DNA of 41,165 nt from Desulfuromonadales bacterium (GCA_013619105.1 JABXKU010000036.1:1-41165), one strand, 5' to 3'; numbered from the stretch's first letter, positions 23,296 through 31,281 are shown. Notes: generated from the sequence alone by a model not told the origin. Numbers and translations: made by a program.

Positions 23296-24123
23296 TTGGC
23301 CACTTTTTTCAGCCTATTAGCTCTATTTTTTGGTGCCGTCACAGCGGTGGTGAGTCTGACCTTCGCCATGGCCTGGTACGAATACGCCAACCGCGATCCG
23401 CAACTGCTGGAAAATCGCCTGGCGCCGCGTCGCCTGCTGCTTGCCACGGCCCTGATCGCCGTAGAAACCGCCTGTCTAATCCTGACCATTCTACTGCAGC
23501 CTCTGGGCTGGCTCAACCGTAAAGAAAACATCTCATCCGAACAACAGCCAATTATTTTGCTGCACGGCCTGTTTCAATCCCCCGCCTGCTGGCTGTGGCT
23601 CAAGCTTTGTCTGCGCCGCCGAGGATTTTCAGCCGTACATACCATCGCCCTGCCACCCTGGAAAGACGTGGAGATTCTCACCGAACGGCTGGCTAAGCGA
23701 GTGGATGAACTGCGTCAGGCCAACGGCCTGCAGAAGGTCCACCTGATCGGCCATTCCATGGGCGGCATCATCGCCCGCAACTACCTGCAGATTCGCGGTG
23801 GTGCTCACAAGGTCGATCGCTGCCTGCTGATCGCCACCCCCAACGGCGGCTCCAAACTGGCCCCCTTTGCCCTCTCCTCCCTAGGTAAACTGCTCATGCC
23901 GGGTTCTGCTTTTCTACAACGCTTGGCCACAACACCCTTGCCAGCAGAAGCCCGTATCAGCACCATCTATAGCCGCCACGACAACATGATATTACCCTAT
24001 GAACATGCCCGACTCGACGGTGCTGACAACATCGAACTGACCGGCAGCGGCCATACTAGTCTGCTGTTTCGCCGCCGGGTTCTACACACTATCGTCGAAC
24101 TGCTAAAAGAGGAGCGCCCATGA
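23296..24123 (+). CDS. Membrane-anchored alpha/beta hydrolase, lipase-like
   Basis: A 275-aa protein. Two hydrophobic helices (~4-26 and ~47-70) precede a lipase fold beginning IILLHGLFQSPACWLWL. The catalytic triad appears complete: Ser154 in GHSMGG, Asp229 in YSRHDN, His253 in SGHTSL. It is probably an inner-membrane bound lipase or esterase; substrate unknown. The start is TTG at 23296, with AAGGAGG about 5 nt upstream. Its stop overlaps the start of the yjbQ-type gene by 4 bp, so the three genes 23296-25651 form a coupled operon. Confidence 0.88.
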   Translation: MATFFSLLALFFGAVTAVVSLTFAMAWYEYANRDPQLLENRLAPRRLLLATALIAVETACLILTILLQPLGWLNRKENISSEQQPIILLHGLFQSPACWLWLKLCLRRRGFSAVHTIALPPWKDVEILTERLAKRVDELRQANGLQKVHLIGHSMGGIIARNYLQIRGGAHKVDRCLLIATPNGGSKLAPFALSSLGKLLMPGSAFLQRLATTPLPAEARISTIYSRHDNMILPYEHARLDGADNIELTGSGHTSLLFRRRVLHTIVELLKEERP

Positions 24124-24515
24124 CCACCATCGATATCGTTTCCCGGCAACGGGTGGAGATGATCGACATCACCAGCGAAGTCTGTCGGATCATCGCCGCC
24201 AGGGGCATCGACTCGGGTATGGCCCTACTGCAGGTGCCCCATACCACGGCGGCAGTCACCATCAACGAAAACGCCGATCCCGATGTGATTCGGGATATCG
24301 CGATGGAGCTGAACAAGGTGATCCCCTTCGAAGACCATTATCGGCACGGCGAAGGCAACAGCGCTGCCCACATCAAGAGTTCTTTGGTCGGTGCCGGAGA
24401 GCTGCTAATCGTCGCAGATGGCCGGCCAGTGCTCGGCACCTGGCAGGGAATTTATTTTTGCGAGTTTGATGGCCCGCGGCAGCGGAAAATGCACATAAAG
24501 GTACTAGCCGGATGA
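24120..24515 (+). CDS. YjbQ/UPF0047 family protein
   Basis: A 131-aa protein, full length for UPF0047. Motifs VPHTTAAVTINENADPDV, EDHYRHGEGNSAAHIKSS and LGTWQGIYFCEFDGPR are the conserved His/Asp/Glu-rich core. Some members have weak thiamine-phosphate synthase activity; the physiological role is not settled. It overlaps the genes on both sides by 4 bp (ATGA), a sign of tight translational coupling. Confidence 0.93.
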   Translation: MTTIDIVSRQRVEMIDITSEVCRIIAARGIDSGMALLQVPHTTAAVTINENADPDVIRDIAMELNKVIPFEDHYRHGEGNSAAHIKSSLVGAGELLIVADGRPVLGTWQGIYFCEFDGPRQRKMHIKVLAG

Positions 24516-25651
24516 AAACCCAAGTGATCCTCGGCCGCTGCGCCAGTTATCAGCGAGACGAGGTGGAAAAAGCGCTGGAGCTCCTGCTGGCTCCGGCAGG
24601 AGGCATGGCTGCCTTCGTCAGCCCAGGCCAGCGGGTACTTCTCAAACCGAACATGCTGGCAGCCAAAGAGCCGGAATTGGCGGTCACCACCCACCCGGAA
24701 ATCGTACGGGCCGTGATCCGCCTGGTGCAAAAAGCCGGCGGCCAAGTGGCGGTTGGCGATTCGCCCGGGATCGGCAGCCCGTTGCAGGTCGCCAAGCGCT
24801 GCGGAATTCTGGCTGTGATCGAGGAAACCGGGGCGAAATTCGCCCCCTTCAGTGAATCGGTACCCATCCGACCGCGGGGCTCAACCTTTCACCAACTTGA
24901 GATTGCCCGCGATATCCTCGATGCCGATGTGATCATCAACCTGCCCAAACTCAAAACCCACCAGATGATGGGTTTGACCTGCGGAGTGAAAAATCTATTT
25001 GGTGCCGTAGTCGGCATGCGCAAACCGCGGCTGCATCTGCAGGCCGGGGCCGACAAAGCCTTTTTCGCCCTGATGCTGCTGGAACTGGCCGAGCATATCG
25101 CTCCGAGCCTAACCATCGCCGATGCCATCACCGCCATGGAAGGGGACGGCCCCGGCAGCGGCGACCCCATTCACATGGGGGCTTTGCTGGCCAGCCGCAG
25201 CCCCTTAGCCCTCGACACGGTGGCCTGCAAACTGGTCGGCATGCGTCCGCAAGAAGTCTGGACCCAGCAGGTGGCGGCAGCCAGCCATCGCCAGGGCAGC
25301 CAGCTAAACCAAGTCGAGCTCAGCGGTACGCCCCTGGAAGAATTGCGCTGTGCCCCCTTTCGCCCAGCAAAAACCACGGACATCAATTTTGGCCTACCGA
25401 GCTGGTTGCAAGCCCCTCTCAAACAGTCCCTCAGCGCCCGACCGCAGGTCGATCTCAAGCGCTGCGTAATGTGCGGCCTGTGCGTCAAACATTGCCCACC
25501 GCAGATTATGGAGATAGACAAGGGGCGCTTACACATCGACTATCGCCGCTGCATCGGCTGTTTCTGCTGCCAGGAACTCTGCCCTCACGGCGCCTTGCAA
25601 ACTCGCCAGGGCCTGCTACTACGCCTAGGTCGTTTTCTTCAGCGTCGCTGA
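24512..25651 (+). CDS. DUF362 domain protein with C-terminal 2x[4Fe-4S] ferredoxin
   Basis: A 379-aa protein. DUF362 covers ~1-300 (VLLKPNMLA; AVGDSPGIGSPLQVAKRCGI; DVIINLPKLKTHQMMGLTCGVKNLFG; DAITAMEGDGPGSGDP). The C-terminal domain carries two classical cluster motifs, CVMCGLCVKHCP and CIGCFCCQELCP. DUF362 proteins occur widely in anaerobes with ferredoxin domains; they are taken to be redox proteins of unknown reaction. It is the last gene of the lipase-yjbQ-DUF362 operon. The KTHQ and NLFG motifs are intact, so it is presumably functional. Confidence 0.92.
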   Translation: MKTQVILGRCASYQRDEVEKALELLLAPAGGMAAFVSPGQRVLLKPNMLAAKEPELAVTTHPEIVRAVIRLVQKAGGQVAVGDSPGIGSPLQVAKRCGILAVIEETGAKFAPFSESVPIRPRGSTFHQLEIARDILDADVIINLPKLKTHQMMGLTCGVKNLFGAVVGMRKPRLHLQAGADKAFFALMLLELAEHIAPSLTIADAITAMEGDGPGSGDPIHMGALLASRSPLALDTVACKLVGMRPQEVWTQQVAAASHRQGSQLNQVELSGTPLEELRCAPFRPAKTTDINFGLPSWLQAPLKQSLSARPQVDLKRCVMCGLCVKHCPPQIMEIDKGRLHIDYRRCIGCFCCQELCPHGALQTRQGLLLRLGRFLQRR

Positions 25652-25681
25652 ACGGTCCCTTCCTACCAGAGAGGGTTCGCC

Positions 25682-26154
25682 ATGAAACGCATCATCCTGG
25701 GCCACCTGCTTGTCGGCATGACCCTGTTACTAACCTCCTGTGCCAGTATGCGACAGATAGCGCCAGAAGTCAGTTTGCTCGGCCTGCAGCTGGAAAACCT
25801 GACCCTCAGCCATGCTATCTTGAGTGCGGACCTGAGCCTGTACAACCCAACGACTTTCCGCTGGATATCCAACGAGCTGTCTACTCCCTGACCCTGCAGG
25901 ATATTCAAGTGGCTCGTGGCCAAGCAACAGAGAAGCTGCACATCGCCGCCCATGAGACCGGCACCCTGACCCTGCGCCTGTCGAGCAGCTATCTCAACCT
26001 GCTGCGCATCGGTCGTAACAAACAGCAGCAGGACATTCCCTTTGCTATCGACGGCAAGGTCACCCTGGGCGGCTTTGGGGTGCTATCCCGCACCGTGAGC
26101 TTTAAGGAAGAGGGAATCATTCCCCTGTCGGCCTTCTCGACCCTCAACCCATAG
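25682..26154 (+). pseudogene. LEA2/LEA14-like lipoprotein gene with a one-base frameshift
   Basis: The ATG at 25682 opens a lipoprotein signal (MKRIILGHLLVGMTLLLTSC, Cys20) and a LEA14-type sequence up to LSLYNP. The frame then breaks at 25847-25849 and stops at 25891. One frame over, the protein continues without a break (NDFPLDIQRAVYSLTLQDIQVARG ... EEGIIPLSAFSTLNP) to the stop at 26152-26154. The joined product would be about 157 aa, the normal length of this family of water-stress/hypersensitive-response domain lipoproteins. One missing base in the CCC run explains everything. It may be a sequencing error rather than true decay. Confidence 0.8.
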
Positions 26155-26184
26155 CCCTGGTCGGCCGCAACCAGCGGATCGACA

Positions 26185-26370
26185 TGCATCAATTGTGACC
26201 TGCATCACTCGCTGGACGACCGTGCCTGCTCGACCCTGTATGAAAACTGGCGCAGCCAAGAAGATCTCGAGCAACATCTGCAGATGCCCTACCTGCAGGC
26301 ACTGCTCGGCAAGGCCGAAGAACTACTGGCAACGGCGCCGAACATCCAGCTAAAGGAACGCATCGGCTGA
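26185..26370 (+). pseudogene. Remnant of an antibiotic-biosynthesis-monooxygenase (ABM/YgiN-type) gene
   Basis: Reading from 26185 gives about 61 residues, CINCDLHHSLDD then TLYENWRSQEDLEQHLQ and PYLQALLGKAEELL, ending in a TGA at 26368. This is the second half of an ABM-type dimeric ferredoxin-like domain, whose members begin the strand as PGCISCDLY. The first ~30-40 residues and any start codon or SD are missing, because the reading frame runs back into the LEA2 stop at 26152. A deletion that removed the 5' part is the likely cause. Confidence 0.65.
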
Positions 26371-26430
26371 GCTAAAAAAAGGAAATCAAAACAGAGGGGA
26401 AAGCTGCCAGGGGTGACCGTCAGGTCGCCC

Positions 26431-26534
26431 TTAGTGCTTGTTGGAATACTGCTCTTTGAAGTGTCGTTTATTTTGTAGTACGAGTATTTTCTTGCGCAGA
26501 GACAGTACCTCGCCCGGAGAAAAGGAGGGGGCAT
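26431..26534 (-). pseudogene. Possible 34-aa protein gene, frameshifted in a C-run
   Basis: An ATG at 26534 overlaps the yggU stop as TGATG, the usual coupling arrangement. In the present sequence that frame runs on without likely protein character. If the C-run at 26527-26531 had one more base, the frame would read MPPSFSPGEVLSLRKK and end in KRHFKEQYSNKH at the TAA at 26431-26433. A stem GGGCGACC/GGTCACCC (26411-26430) follows that stop directly. Unrecognised; the evidence is coupling, composition and the hairpin. Confidence 0.35.
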
Positions 26535-26824
26535 CAACTATTTAGAACACGGCGAGCCTGCTCCAGGGTCACCCCCCGAGCCAAGAGCCGCTTGTGGCGC
26601 GACTTGTCCCCAGCAACCAGAATCACCCGCCCTTTGGCCACTCCGAGCAACTTAGCCAGAAATTCGCGGCACAGCTTGTTAGCGGCCCCTTCTACCGGCG
26701 GCGAGGTCAAGCGTAGCTTCAGCTCATCGCCCTGCAATCCAACCACTTCATTTTTGCTGGCCCGCGGCTGCACATAGACGTTGATGGTTACGCCATCTTC
26801 GCTGCCCTGAAGATAGGGACTCAT
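26534..26824 (-). CDS. yggU: DUF167/YggU family protein
   Basis: A 96-aa protein with the family core VYVQPRASKNEVVGLQGDELKLRLTSPPVEGAANKLCREFLAKLLGV followed by VILVAGDKSRHKRLLARGV. The fold is small alpha/beta; function unknown. It overlaps the upstream divIVA gene by 4 bp (ATGA). The yggT-divIVA-yggU order links it to the cell-envelope and division cluster found in many bacteria. Confidence 0.94.
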   Translation of the reverse strand: MSPYLQGSEDGVTINVYVQPRASKNEVVGLQGDELKLRLTSPPVEGAANKLCREFLAKLLGVAKGRVILVAGDKSRHKRLLARGVTLEQARRVLNS

Positions 26825-27369
26825 CGATCCTGCCGGCGGTCTTCATTCGAGTCGGGCAGAGCTTCAGGAGCAGACGGCTCGATGTCGGTGACTATTTGTT
26901 TAACCGTGGCGGATTCTTCCTCCTCCGAACGGTTGATATCCAACATCCGCAAATGGCCATCGACCAGCCCGCGCAGGGCGGATTCAAAGGAAACCTTCTG
27001 ACACTTGATATCCCGGATTTCATCGAGCAGTTGCTGTCGGCGACATTCTGCGAGATAAACGATTCGCTCCGCTTCGAGCTCCGCCTCCGCCAAAGAGATC
27101 TCCGCCTCTTTGTGGGCGTTAGTTTTGATCTCTTCGGTGACTTTCTGCGCGGTCAACAGGGTATCTTTAACCGCCGATTCCCGTAACCGCATCTCTTGCA
27201 GCGCCGCCTTGGTGCGAACCAGTTCCTCTTTCAGCTCCTGAACCTGGCGGTGGTAATTCTCCAATTCCTCGGCGATCTGCTCTAAATAGTGGTCGACGCC
27301 GCCCTTTTCGTAGCCAATAGGGCGGGTTTTGAACTGATGCTGTTGAATGTCGATAGGACTAATGGCCAT
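26821..27369 (-). CDS. divIVA: DivIVA domain protein
   Basis: A 182-aa protein. The N-terminal DivIVA lipid-binding motif reads ISPIDIQQHQFKTRPIGYEKGGVDHYLEQIAEELE. A long coiled coil (~40-145) follows and an acidic tail ends in EDRRQDR. DivIVA-type proteins sense membrane curvature and organise pole or division-site machinery; the role in Deltaproteobacteria is less known. It lies between yggT (10-bp gap) and yggU (4-bp overlap). Confidence 0.92.
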   Translation of the reverse strand: MAISPIDIQQHQFKTRPIGYEKGGVDHYLEQIAEELENYHRQVQELKEELVRTKAALQEMRLRESAVKDTLLTAQKVTEEIKTNAHKEAEISLAEAELEAERIVYLAECRRQQLLDEIRDIKCQKVSFESALRGLVDGHLRMLDINRSEEEESATVKQIVTDIEPSAPEALPDSNEDRRQDR

Positions 27370-27379
27370 GGTGGACTCC

Positions 27380-27667
27380 TCAGCCGAGGTGCATTAGCAG
27401 CCGCTGTATCAGGCGCTGAACAAAATAGAGAGAAAACAACAGGGCCAAGGGCGAAAGGTCGAATCCGCTGAATTGCAGTGGAAACACTCGCCGAATACGC
27501 TGCAAAATGGGATCAGTGGCATTATATAGAAAGCGCACAATGGGGTTGTAGGGATCGGGCCCGACCCAGGAAATAACCGCCCGAGCAACGACAATAAAAA
27601 TATAGACCTGCAGGAGCATCAGAACCATTTGACCGAACACGATCAAAAGATCATTTAGAATAGCCAC
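27380..27667 (-). CDS. yggT: YggT family membrane protein
   Basis: A 95-aa integral membrane protein with two hydrophobic segments (~5-30 and ~65-90). The conserved loop is VISWVGPDPYNPIVRFLYNATDPILQRIRRVFP. YggT proteins are linked to osmotic stress and division by context only. It is the first gene of the three-gene cluster. Confidence 0.94.
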   Translation of the reverse strand: MAILNDLLIVFGQMVLMLLQVYIFIVVARAVISWVGPDPYNPIVRFLYNATDPILQRIRRVFPLQFSGFDLSPLALLFSLYFVQRLIQRLLMHLG

Positions 27668-27727
27668 GATACTTCATCCTTTCCTAACAAGATTGATGTA
27701 CTCTTAAAACCTTACAGGTGAGCTAAA

Positions 27728-27830
27728 CAAAAATTGCGGCCTACAAGACTTGGTGGTTTTTTTCAGGGGCGAAGTCCAATTTCAAGCATGCCGAGGCCCT
27801 GAAGAAGCGCCCTAACTTCGCAGGTCAGAC
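27728..27830. repeat. Intergenic palindromic repeat element, copy 2
   Basis: Related to 9014-9117 in the same orientation: CAAAAATT, CCTACAAG, CTTGGTG, TTTTTTCAGGGG, then ATGCCGAGG, CCCTGAA and CGCAG occur in the same order with close spacing. The right end has diverged and no longer closes with ATTTTTG, so this copy looks older or truncated. Confidence 0.65.
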
Positions 27831-27945
27831 TCTTTACGACGCAAACAAGATTAGTTTGTCATATTCAACAATTAGCCTTCATCTTATACCGAATTGGACG
27901 ACGCAGTGTCAAACCCTTTCGGTCTTCTTGGAGGACTGCAATACT

Positions 27946-27974
27946 TTGACTTTCACCTGAAAAATCGCTAAAGT
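27946..27974 (+). promoter_or_regulatory. Predicted sigma-70 promoter of the DAHP synthase gene
   Basis: TTGACT (27946-27951), 17-bp spacer, TAAAGT (27969-27974), 62 bp before the start codon. No attenuator is visible in the short leader. Confidence 0.55.
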
Positions 27975-28036
27975 AGCTCCTTCATCTGCCGTCCGCAACC
28001 GGCACCGAACCAACAACCGCAGTAGAGAGGCCCTCA

Positions 28037-29104
28037 ATGAAGCGCACAACCAACCTTAATGTCCGCTCTATGACCCCGATTATCGCGCCCGTCGACCTGA
28101 AACAGGTCTTTCCCCTGTCGGAGCGAGCCGCTGAATTTGTTACCCAGTCGCGGCAGCAGGTCAAGGACATCATCCATAATCGCGACCGCCGCTTGATGGT
28201 TGTAGTCGGCCCCTGTTCGATTCACGACCCCCTGGCCGCCATCGATTACGCACGGCGTCTGGCCCAACTGAATCAGGAACTGGCAGATCAGCTACTGCTG
28301 GTCATGCGCGTCTATTTTGAAAAACCCCGCACCACCATCGGCTGGAAAGGTCTGATCAACGACCCGGACCTCAACGGCTCCCATCAAATTTCCAAGGGAC
28401 TCGGCGTCGCCCGCAATCTGCTCTGTGCAGTCACCAACCTCGGACTGCCCATTGCCTGCGAAATGCTCGACCCGATCACCGTCCAGTACCTGTCCGACAT
28501 GGTCAGCTGGGGAGCCATCGGCGCGCGCACCACAGAGTCTCAGCCCCACCGGGAGATGGCTAGCGGCCTGTCCTTTCCCATTGGCTTTAAAAATGGTACC
28601 GACGGCAATCTGCAGATCGCCGTGGATGCCATCGATGCCGCCACCCACTCGCATAACTTTCTCGGAATCGACAGCGATGGACGTACCGCCATCGTCGAAA
28701 CCAACGGCAATCCCGATGGGCACATGGTCCTGCGCGGGGGCGGCGGCAAGCCGAACTACGATGCCGAGAGCATTAGCAATGCCGAGGCGATGCTGGCCAA
28801 AGGCGGTTTGCAACCCTCCATCATGGTCGACTGCAGCCACGCCAACTCCTATAAAGATCATGCCCGTCAGGAAGAGGTGCTGAACAACGTCCTAGAGCAA
28901 CTCGCCCAAGGCAATCGCTCCATCAACTCTCTGATGGTCGAGAGCTACATCGAGGCGGGTAGCCAGCCCTTAAACGCCAACATCGACGCGTTGCAGTACG
29001 GATTATCTATCACAGACAAGTGCATAGACTGGCCGACCACCGAGCGACTGCTGCGTCAGGCTCATGCTAGTCTTAAAAAGTTGGGCGGCCGTTCCATCTC
29101 CTAA
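28037..29104 (+). CDS. 3-deoxy-7-phosphoheptulonate synthase (DAHP synthase, class I AroFGH type)
   Basis: A 355-aa enzyme, typical length for the E. coli type. It condenses PEP and erythrose 4-phosphate, the first step of the shikimate pathway. Metal ligands are visible as Cys in VVGPCSIHD, His in VDCSHANSYK, Glu in VESYIEAGSQ and Asp in TDKCIDW. Substrate motifs MRVYFEKPRTTIGWKGLINDP and IGARTTESQPHREMASG are intact. It carries the usual N-terminal extension, so feedback control by an aromatic amino acid is likely, but which one cannot be read. AGAGG lies 6 nt before the ATG. Confidence 0.94.
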   Translation: MKRTTNLNVRSMTPIIAPVDLKQVFPLSERAAEFVTQSRQQVKDIIHNRDRRLMVVVGPCSIHDPLAAIDYARRLAQLNQELADQLLLVMRVYFEKPRTTIGWKGLINDPDLNGSHQISKGLGVARNLLCAVTNLGLPIACEMLDPITVQYLSDMVSWGAIGARTTESQPHREMASGLSFPIGFKNGTDGNLQIAVDAIDAATHSHNFLGIDSDGRTAIVETNGNPDGHMVLRGGGGKPNYDAESISNAEAMLAKGGLQPSIMVDCSHANSYKDHARQEEVLNNVLEQLAQGNRSINSLMVESYIEAGSQPLNANIDALQYGLSITDKCIDWPTTERLLRQAHASLKKLGGRSIS

Positions 29105-29140
29105 AAAAACAAGGCGCCCGGTTTGATACCGGGCGCCTTG
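29103..29140 (-). terminator. Rho-independent terminator of the small HTH gene
   Basis: A perfect stem CAAGGCGCCCGG/CCGGGCGCCTTG with a 7-nt loop (29110-29140). The T-run lies on the minus strand (29103-29109), so it primarily ends the leftward transcript. The stem may also slow the convergent DAHP synthase transcript. Confidence 0.85.
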
Positions 29141-29179
29141 CCATTGTCATCTTGCGGCCAACACAATCGCGCCTTTTTC

Positions 29180-29365
29180 TCAGCTTTTTTTGAGAAAGGA
29201 CTCGACCTCCAGCTTCAGGTCATCAAGATTAACCTGCACAACCTCGCCATCCAGCCTTTCGCAGCGCACCAGCCCTTCCTCGACCCAGCCCAAAATCAAT
29301 TTTTCATCGATACCGAACATGGACGCTGCGTCCTTCGGGGTGAACCAGGTTTTTCCCAGCGACAT
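29180..29365 (-). CDS. Small MerR/excisionase-like helix-turn-helix protein
   Basis: A 61-aa protein. FTPKDAASMFGIDEKLILGWVEEGLV is a winged-helix MerR-type HTH of the kind found in excisionases and helix_turn_helix_17 proteins, with LVRCERLDGEVVQVNLDDL as the wing. It ends FLKKS. The ATG at 29365 (MSLGKTWFTP) has GGAGG 7 nt upstream, better placed than the GTG two codons earlier. There are no phage or integrase genes nearby, so it is probably a small regulator; its target is unknown. Confidence 0.8.
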   Translation of the reverse strand: MSLGKTWFTPKDAASMFGIDEKLILGWVEEGLVRCERLDGEVVQVNLDDLKLEVESFLKKS

Positions 29366-29524
29366 ACCCACGCCTCCTTTCGAGACCGGGGCGACGTTGT
29401 TAGTCCGACTGCATCGCCCCCTTCTACAACTCTAGACAAGATCGTCGATGTTGCAAGGCAGCCAAAGGAACTTGTCTGGTCAATCACCTGAGTTCGAAGC
29501 ACCACAGCCCGTAGTAACTACACG

Positions 29525-29845
29525 CTATAGAGCATTAAGCAAGCGATAGATTTTCTGTTCCAGCTCCCAAACCGCAGCCGCACGATCCTCGGCGCCAAGC
29601 TCTACCAGTAACAGCCGAGCCCGATCGAGCTGACTGTGACTTTTAAGCAGCACTGGAGTCAACTTAGACTCTAAGTGCGTTTGGGGAATATCCCCGACCA
29701 ACTCTTCCAACTCCTCCATATCTTGCGCGGCCTGGTCTATCATCTGCTGGGCTTTCAGCGCCTCGCCTGCAGAGCCATCCACTGGTGCTTCCAAAATCAA
29801 TCGCACATCGTCGGTCAATTCTCGGTAACGATCCGATATATTCAT
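29525..29845 (-). CDS. Small helical hypothetical protein
   Basis: A 106-aa, acidic, all-helical protein without Cys, signal or membrane segment. Heptad-like Leu and Ala suggest a coiled-coil bundle (AQQMIDQAAQDMEELEELVG; LLKSHSQLDRARLLLVELG). I do not recognise the family. Base composition and codon use match the neighbouring genes and AGGGAAAGAG precedes the ATG, so it is probably real. It lies on the same strand as the HTH gene, 150 bp upstream of it. Confidence 0.65.
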   Translation of the reverse strand: MNISDRYRELTDDVRLILEAPVDGSAGEALKAQQMIDQAAQDMEELEELVGDIPQTHLESKLTPVLLKSHSQLDRARLLLVELGAEDRAAAVWELEQKIYRLLNAL

Positions 29846-29985
29846 TTCTCTTTCCCTTCTTCGCTAGCTGTGACTGCATTGAATTGCCCCTTCCAGGGGT
29901 TCAGCGGAAGTATACAGACCTTTTCCAAAGCAAACAATCACCATGATCCTTCGATGGGCTGAAATTCCTCCCCACCATTTAATAC

Positions 29986-30000
29986 TTGACAAATTTTGTC
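29986..30000 (+). promoter_or_regulatory. -35 element of nadA with overlapping palindrome
   Basis: TTGACA (29986-29991) overlaps a perfect inverted repeat GACAAA-T-TTTGTC (29988-30000). The spacing of 17 points to AAAAAT as a weak -10 (30009-30014). The palindrome is a good operator candidate for an NAD-responsive repressor, but matches no NiaR or NrtR consensus I know. Confidence 0.45.
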
Positions 30001-30027
30001 GGAAATAGAAAAATTAGGAGCAATCAC

Positions 30028-30096
30028 ATGACAGCGACATGCTGTCCAATAGCAACCAACCAATCCAACAACAACAGGGGAAATTGTACGCGATGA
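30028..30096 (+). CDS. 22-aa leader peptide coupled to nadA
   Basis: An ATG at 30028 with a good SD (AGGAG, 7 nt upstream) opens a 22-codon frame containing a Cys-Cys pair (ATCCP) and three consecutive Asn codons. Its TGA (30094-30096) overlaps the nadA ATG (30093-30095) as ATGA. nadA itself has only a poor SD, so its translation may depend on this frame. Codon conservation in relatives is needed to tell a real peptide from chance. Confidence 0.4.
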   Translation: MTATCCPIATNQSNNNRGNCTR

Positions 30097-31010
30097 ATCA
30101 GGAAACCCTTAAACAGCAGATCCGCCAACTGGCTGCCGAACGTAACGCCCTGATCTTGGCCCACAACTACCAACGGGATGAAATTCAGGAAATCGCCGAT
30201 ATCACCGGAGACTCCCTGGGGCTATCCATGGAAGCCGCCCGCACCGACAAAGATGTAATTGTCTTCTGCGGAGTCCACTTCATGGCGGAAAGTGCCGCGA
30301 TCCTTGCCCCCGACAAAACGGTGCTGCTACCGAGAGCCGACGCTGGCTGTCCTATGGCGGACATGATCACCGCCGAAGGGCTGAACAAGATGAAGCAAAA
30401 GTTTCCCGACGCTACCGTAGTGACCTACGTCAATAGTACCGCGGCAACCAAGGCTGAAACGGATATCTGCTGCACCAGCGCCAATGCGGTCAAGGTAGTA
30501 CGGTCCCTCGACGCCAAGGAAATCATCTTTGCCCCGGACCGCAATCTTGGGCGATATGTGGCTTCCTTCGTGCCGGAAAAAACCTTCCACCTTTGGCAGG
30601 GCTTCTGCCCAAGCCACGAAAACCTGCTGGTCGAAGATGTACAACGGATCAAGGCCGAGAACCCAGGGGCCCCCTTTATTGCCCACCCCGAGTGCAACCC
30701 GGAGGTACTGAAGCTGGCTGACCACATTTGCTCCACCAGTGGCATGTACGAATATGTACAAACCTTCCCCTCTCAAAAATTCATCATCGGCACAGAGATG
30801 GGCATTCTCTATCGCATGCGCAAAGAAAACCCGGAAAAAGAATTCATTCTCGCCAGCGAGGCGTTGATCTGTCCCAACATGAAGCTCATCTCTCTGGAGG
30901 ACCTGCATGCCAGCCTTAAAACACTCACGCCGGTAATTACCGTGCCGGAAGAGATCCGCACTCAGGCTAAGGTCTCTCTAGACCGCATGCTGGCCGTACC
31001 CCGAGACTGA
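30093..31010 (+). CDS. nadA: Quinolinate synthase NadA
   Basis: A 305-aa enzyme that condenses iminoaspartate with dihydroxyacetone phosphate to quinolinate for NAD synthesis, using one 4Fe-4S cluster held by three Cys. Hallmarks: [74 protein letters not shown] and [11 protein letters not shown] place the start at 30093 (MNQETLKQQ), where family similarity begins. An ATG at 30039 in the same frame would add 18 residues rich in Gln and Asn. A sulfur/selenium-handling pair follows directly. Confidence 0.94.
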   Translation: MNQETLKQQIRQLAAERNALILAHNYQRDEIQEIADITGDSLGLSMEAARTDKDVIVFCGVHFMAESAAILAPDKTVLLPRADAGCPMADMITAEGLNKMKQKFPDATVVTYVNSTAATKAETDICCTSANAVKVVRSLDAKEIIFAPDRNLGRYVASFVPEKTFHLWQGFCPSHENLLVEDVQRIKAENPGAPFIAHPECNPEVLKLADHICSTSGMYEYVQTFPSQKFIIGTEMGILYRMRKENPEKEFILASEALICPNMKLISLEDLHASLKTLTPVITVPEEIRTQAKVSLDRMLAVPRD

Positions 31011-31018
31011 AGAAAACG

Positions 31019-31270
31019 ATGATTAAAGAACAGGACTACATCGCCATATTTCACTCCACACACCGGGTCTTAGCAGCCGAAAAAACCCTCAAGGAGCAGG
31101 CTGTCGATTTTCTACTTATCCCCACCCCCCGGGAGCTGACATCTGCCTGTGGTCTGGCCATTTTCTTTGCCCCCGAACTCGCCCTTGAGATTGGAAGTAT
31201 TTTGTCCGACGCTGACCTGTGGCCTACCGACCTGTTCGTTCGCGAAGGGTCGGGGTTCCGCAAGCTGTAG
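31019..31270 (+). CDS. DUF3343 putative Se/S carrier-like protein
   Basis: An 83-aa protein. IAIFHSTHRVLAAEKTLKEQAVDFLLIPTPRELTSACGLAI is the full DUF3343 signature, including the single conserved Cys in SACG. These proteins are proposed sulfur or selenium carriers and often lie beside YedF or group V aminotransferases. It starts 8 bp after nadA and ends 11 bp before the desulfurase-like gene, so the three are probably cotranscribed. Confidence 0.9.
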   Translation: MIKEQDYIAIFHSTHRVLAAEKTLKEQAVDFLLIPTPRELTSACGLAIFFAPELALEIGSILSDADLWPTDLFVREGSGFRKL

Positions 31271-31281
31271 TCACTGCTGCC

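Larger units (their letters stand above)
27668..28036. other. Intergenic region between yggT and the DAHP synthase gene
   Basis: It holds repeat copy 2 (27728-27830) and the promoter at 27946-27974, both listed separately. Nothing else is recognised. Confidence 0.6.

Noticed and set aside
25840-25860. Programmed frameshift in the lipoprotein gene
   Set aside because: No slippery heptamer or following structure is evident; a one-base loss in a CCC run is simpler.
25471-25890. A 227-aa frame from inside the DUF362 gene through the lipoprotein
   Set aside because: Only its part after ~25849 is real coding sequence; the earlier part is out of frame with DUF362 and with the lipoprotein signal peptide.
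28292-28861. Long minus-strand frames opposite DAHP synthase, nadA, rpoH and rlmD
   Set aside because: Shadows of GC-rich coding frames; low-complexity, no SD, and the opposite strand encodes clearly recognised enzymes.
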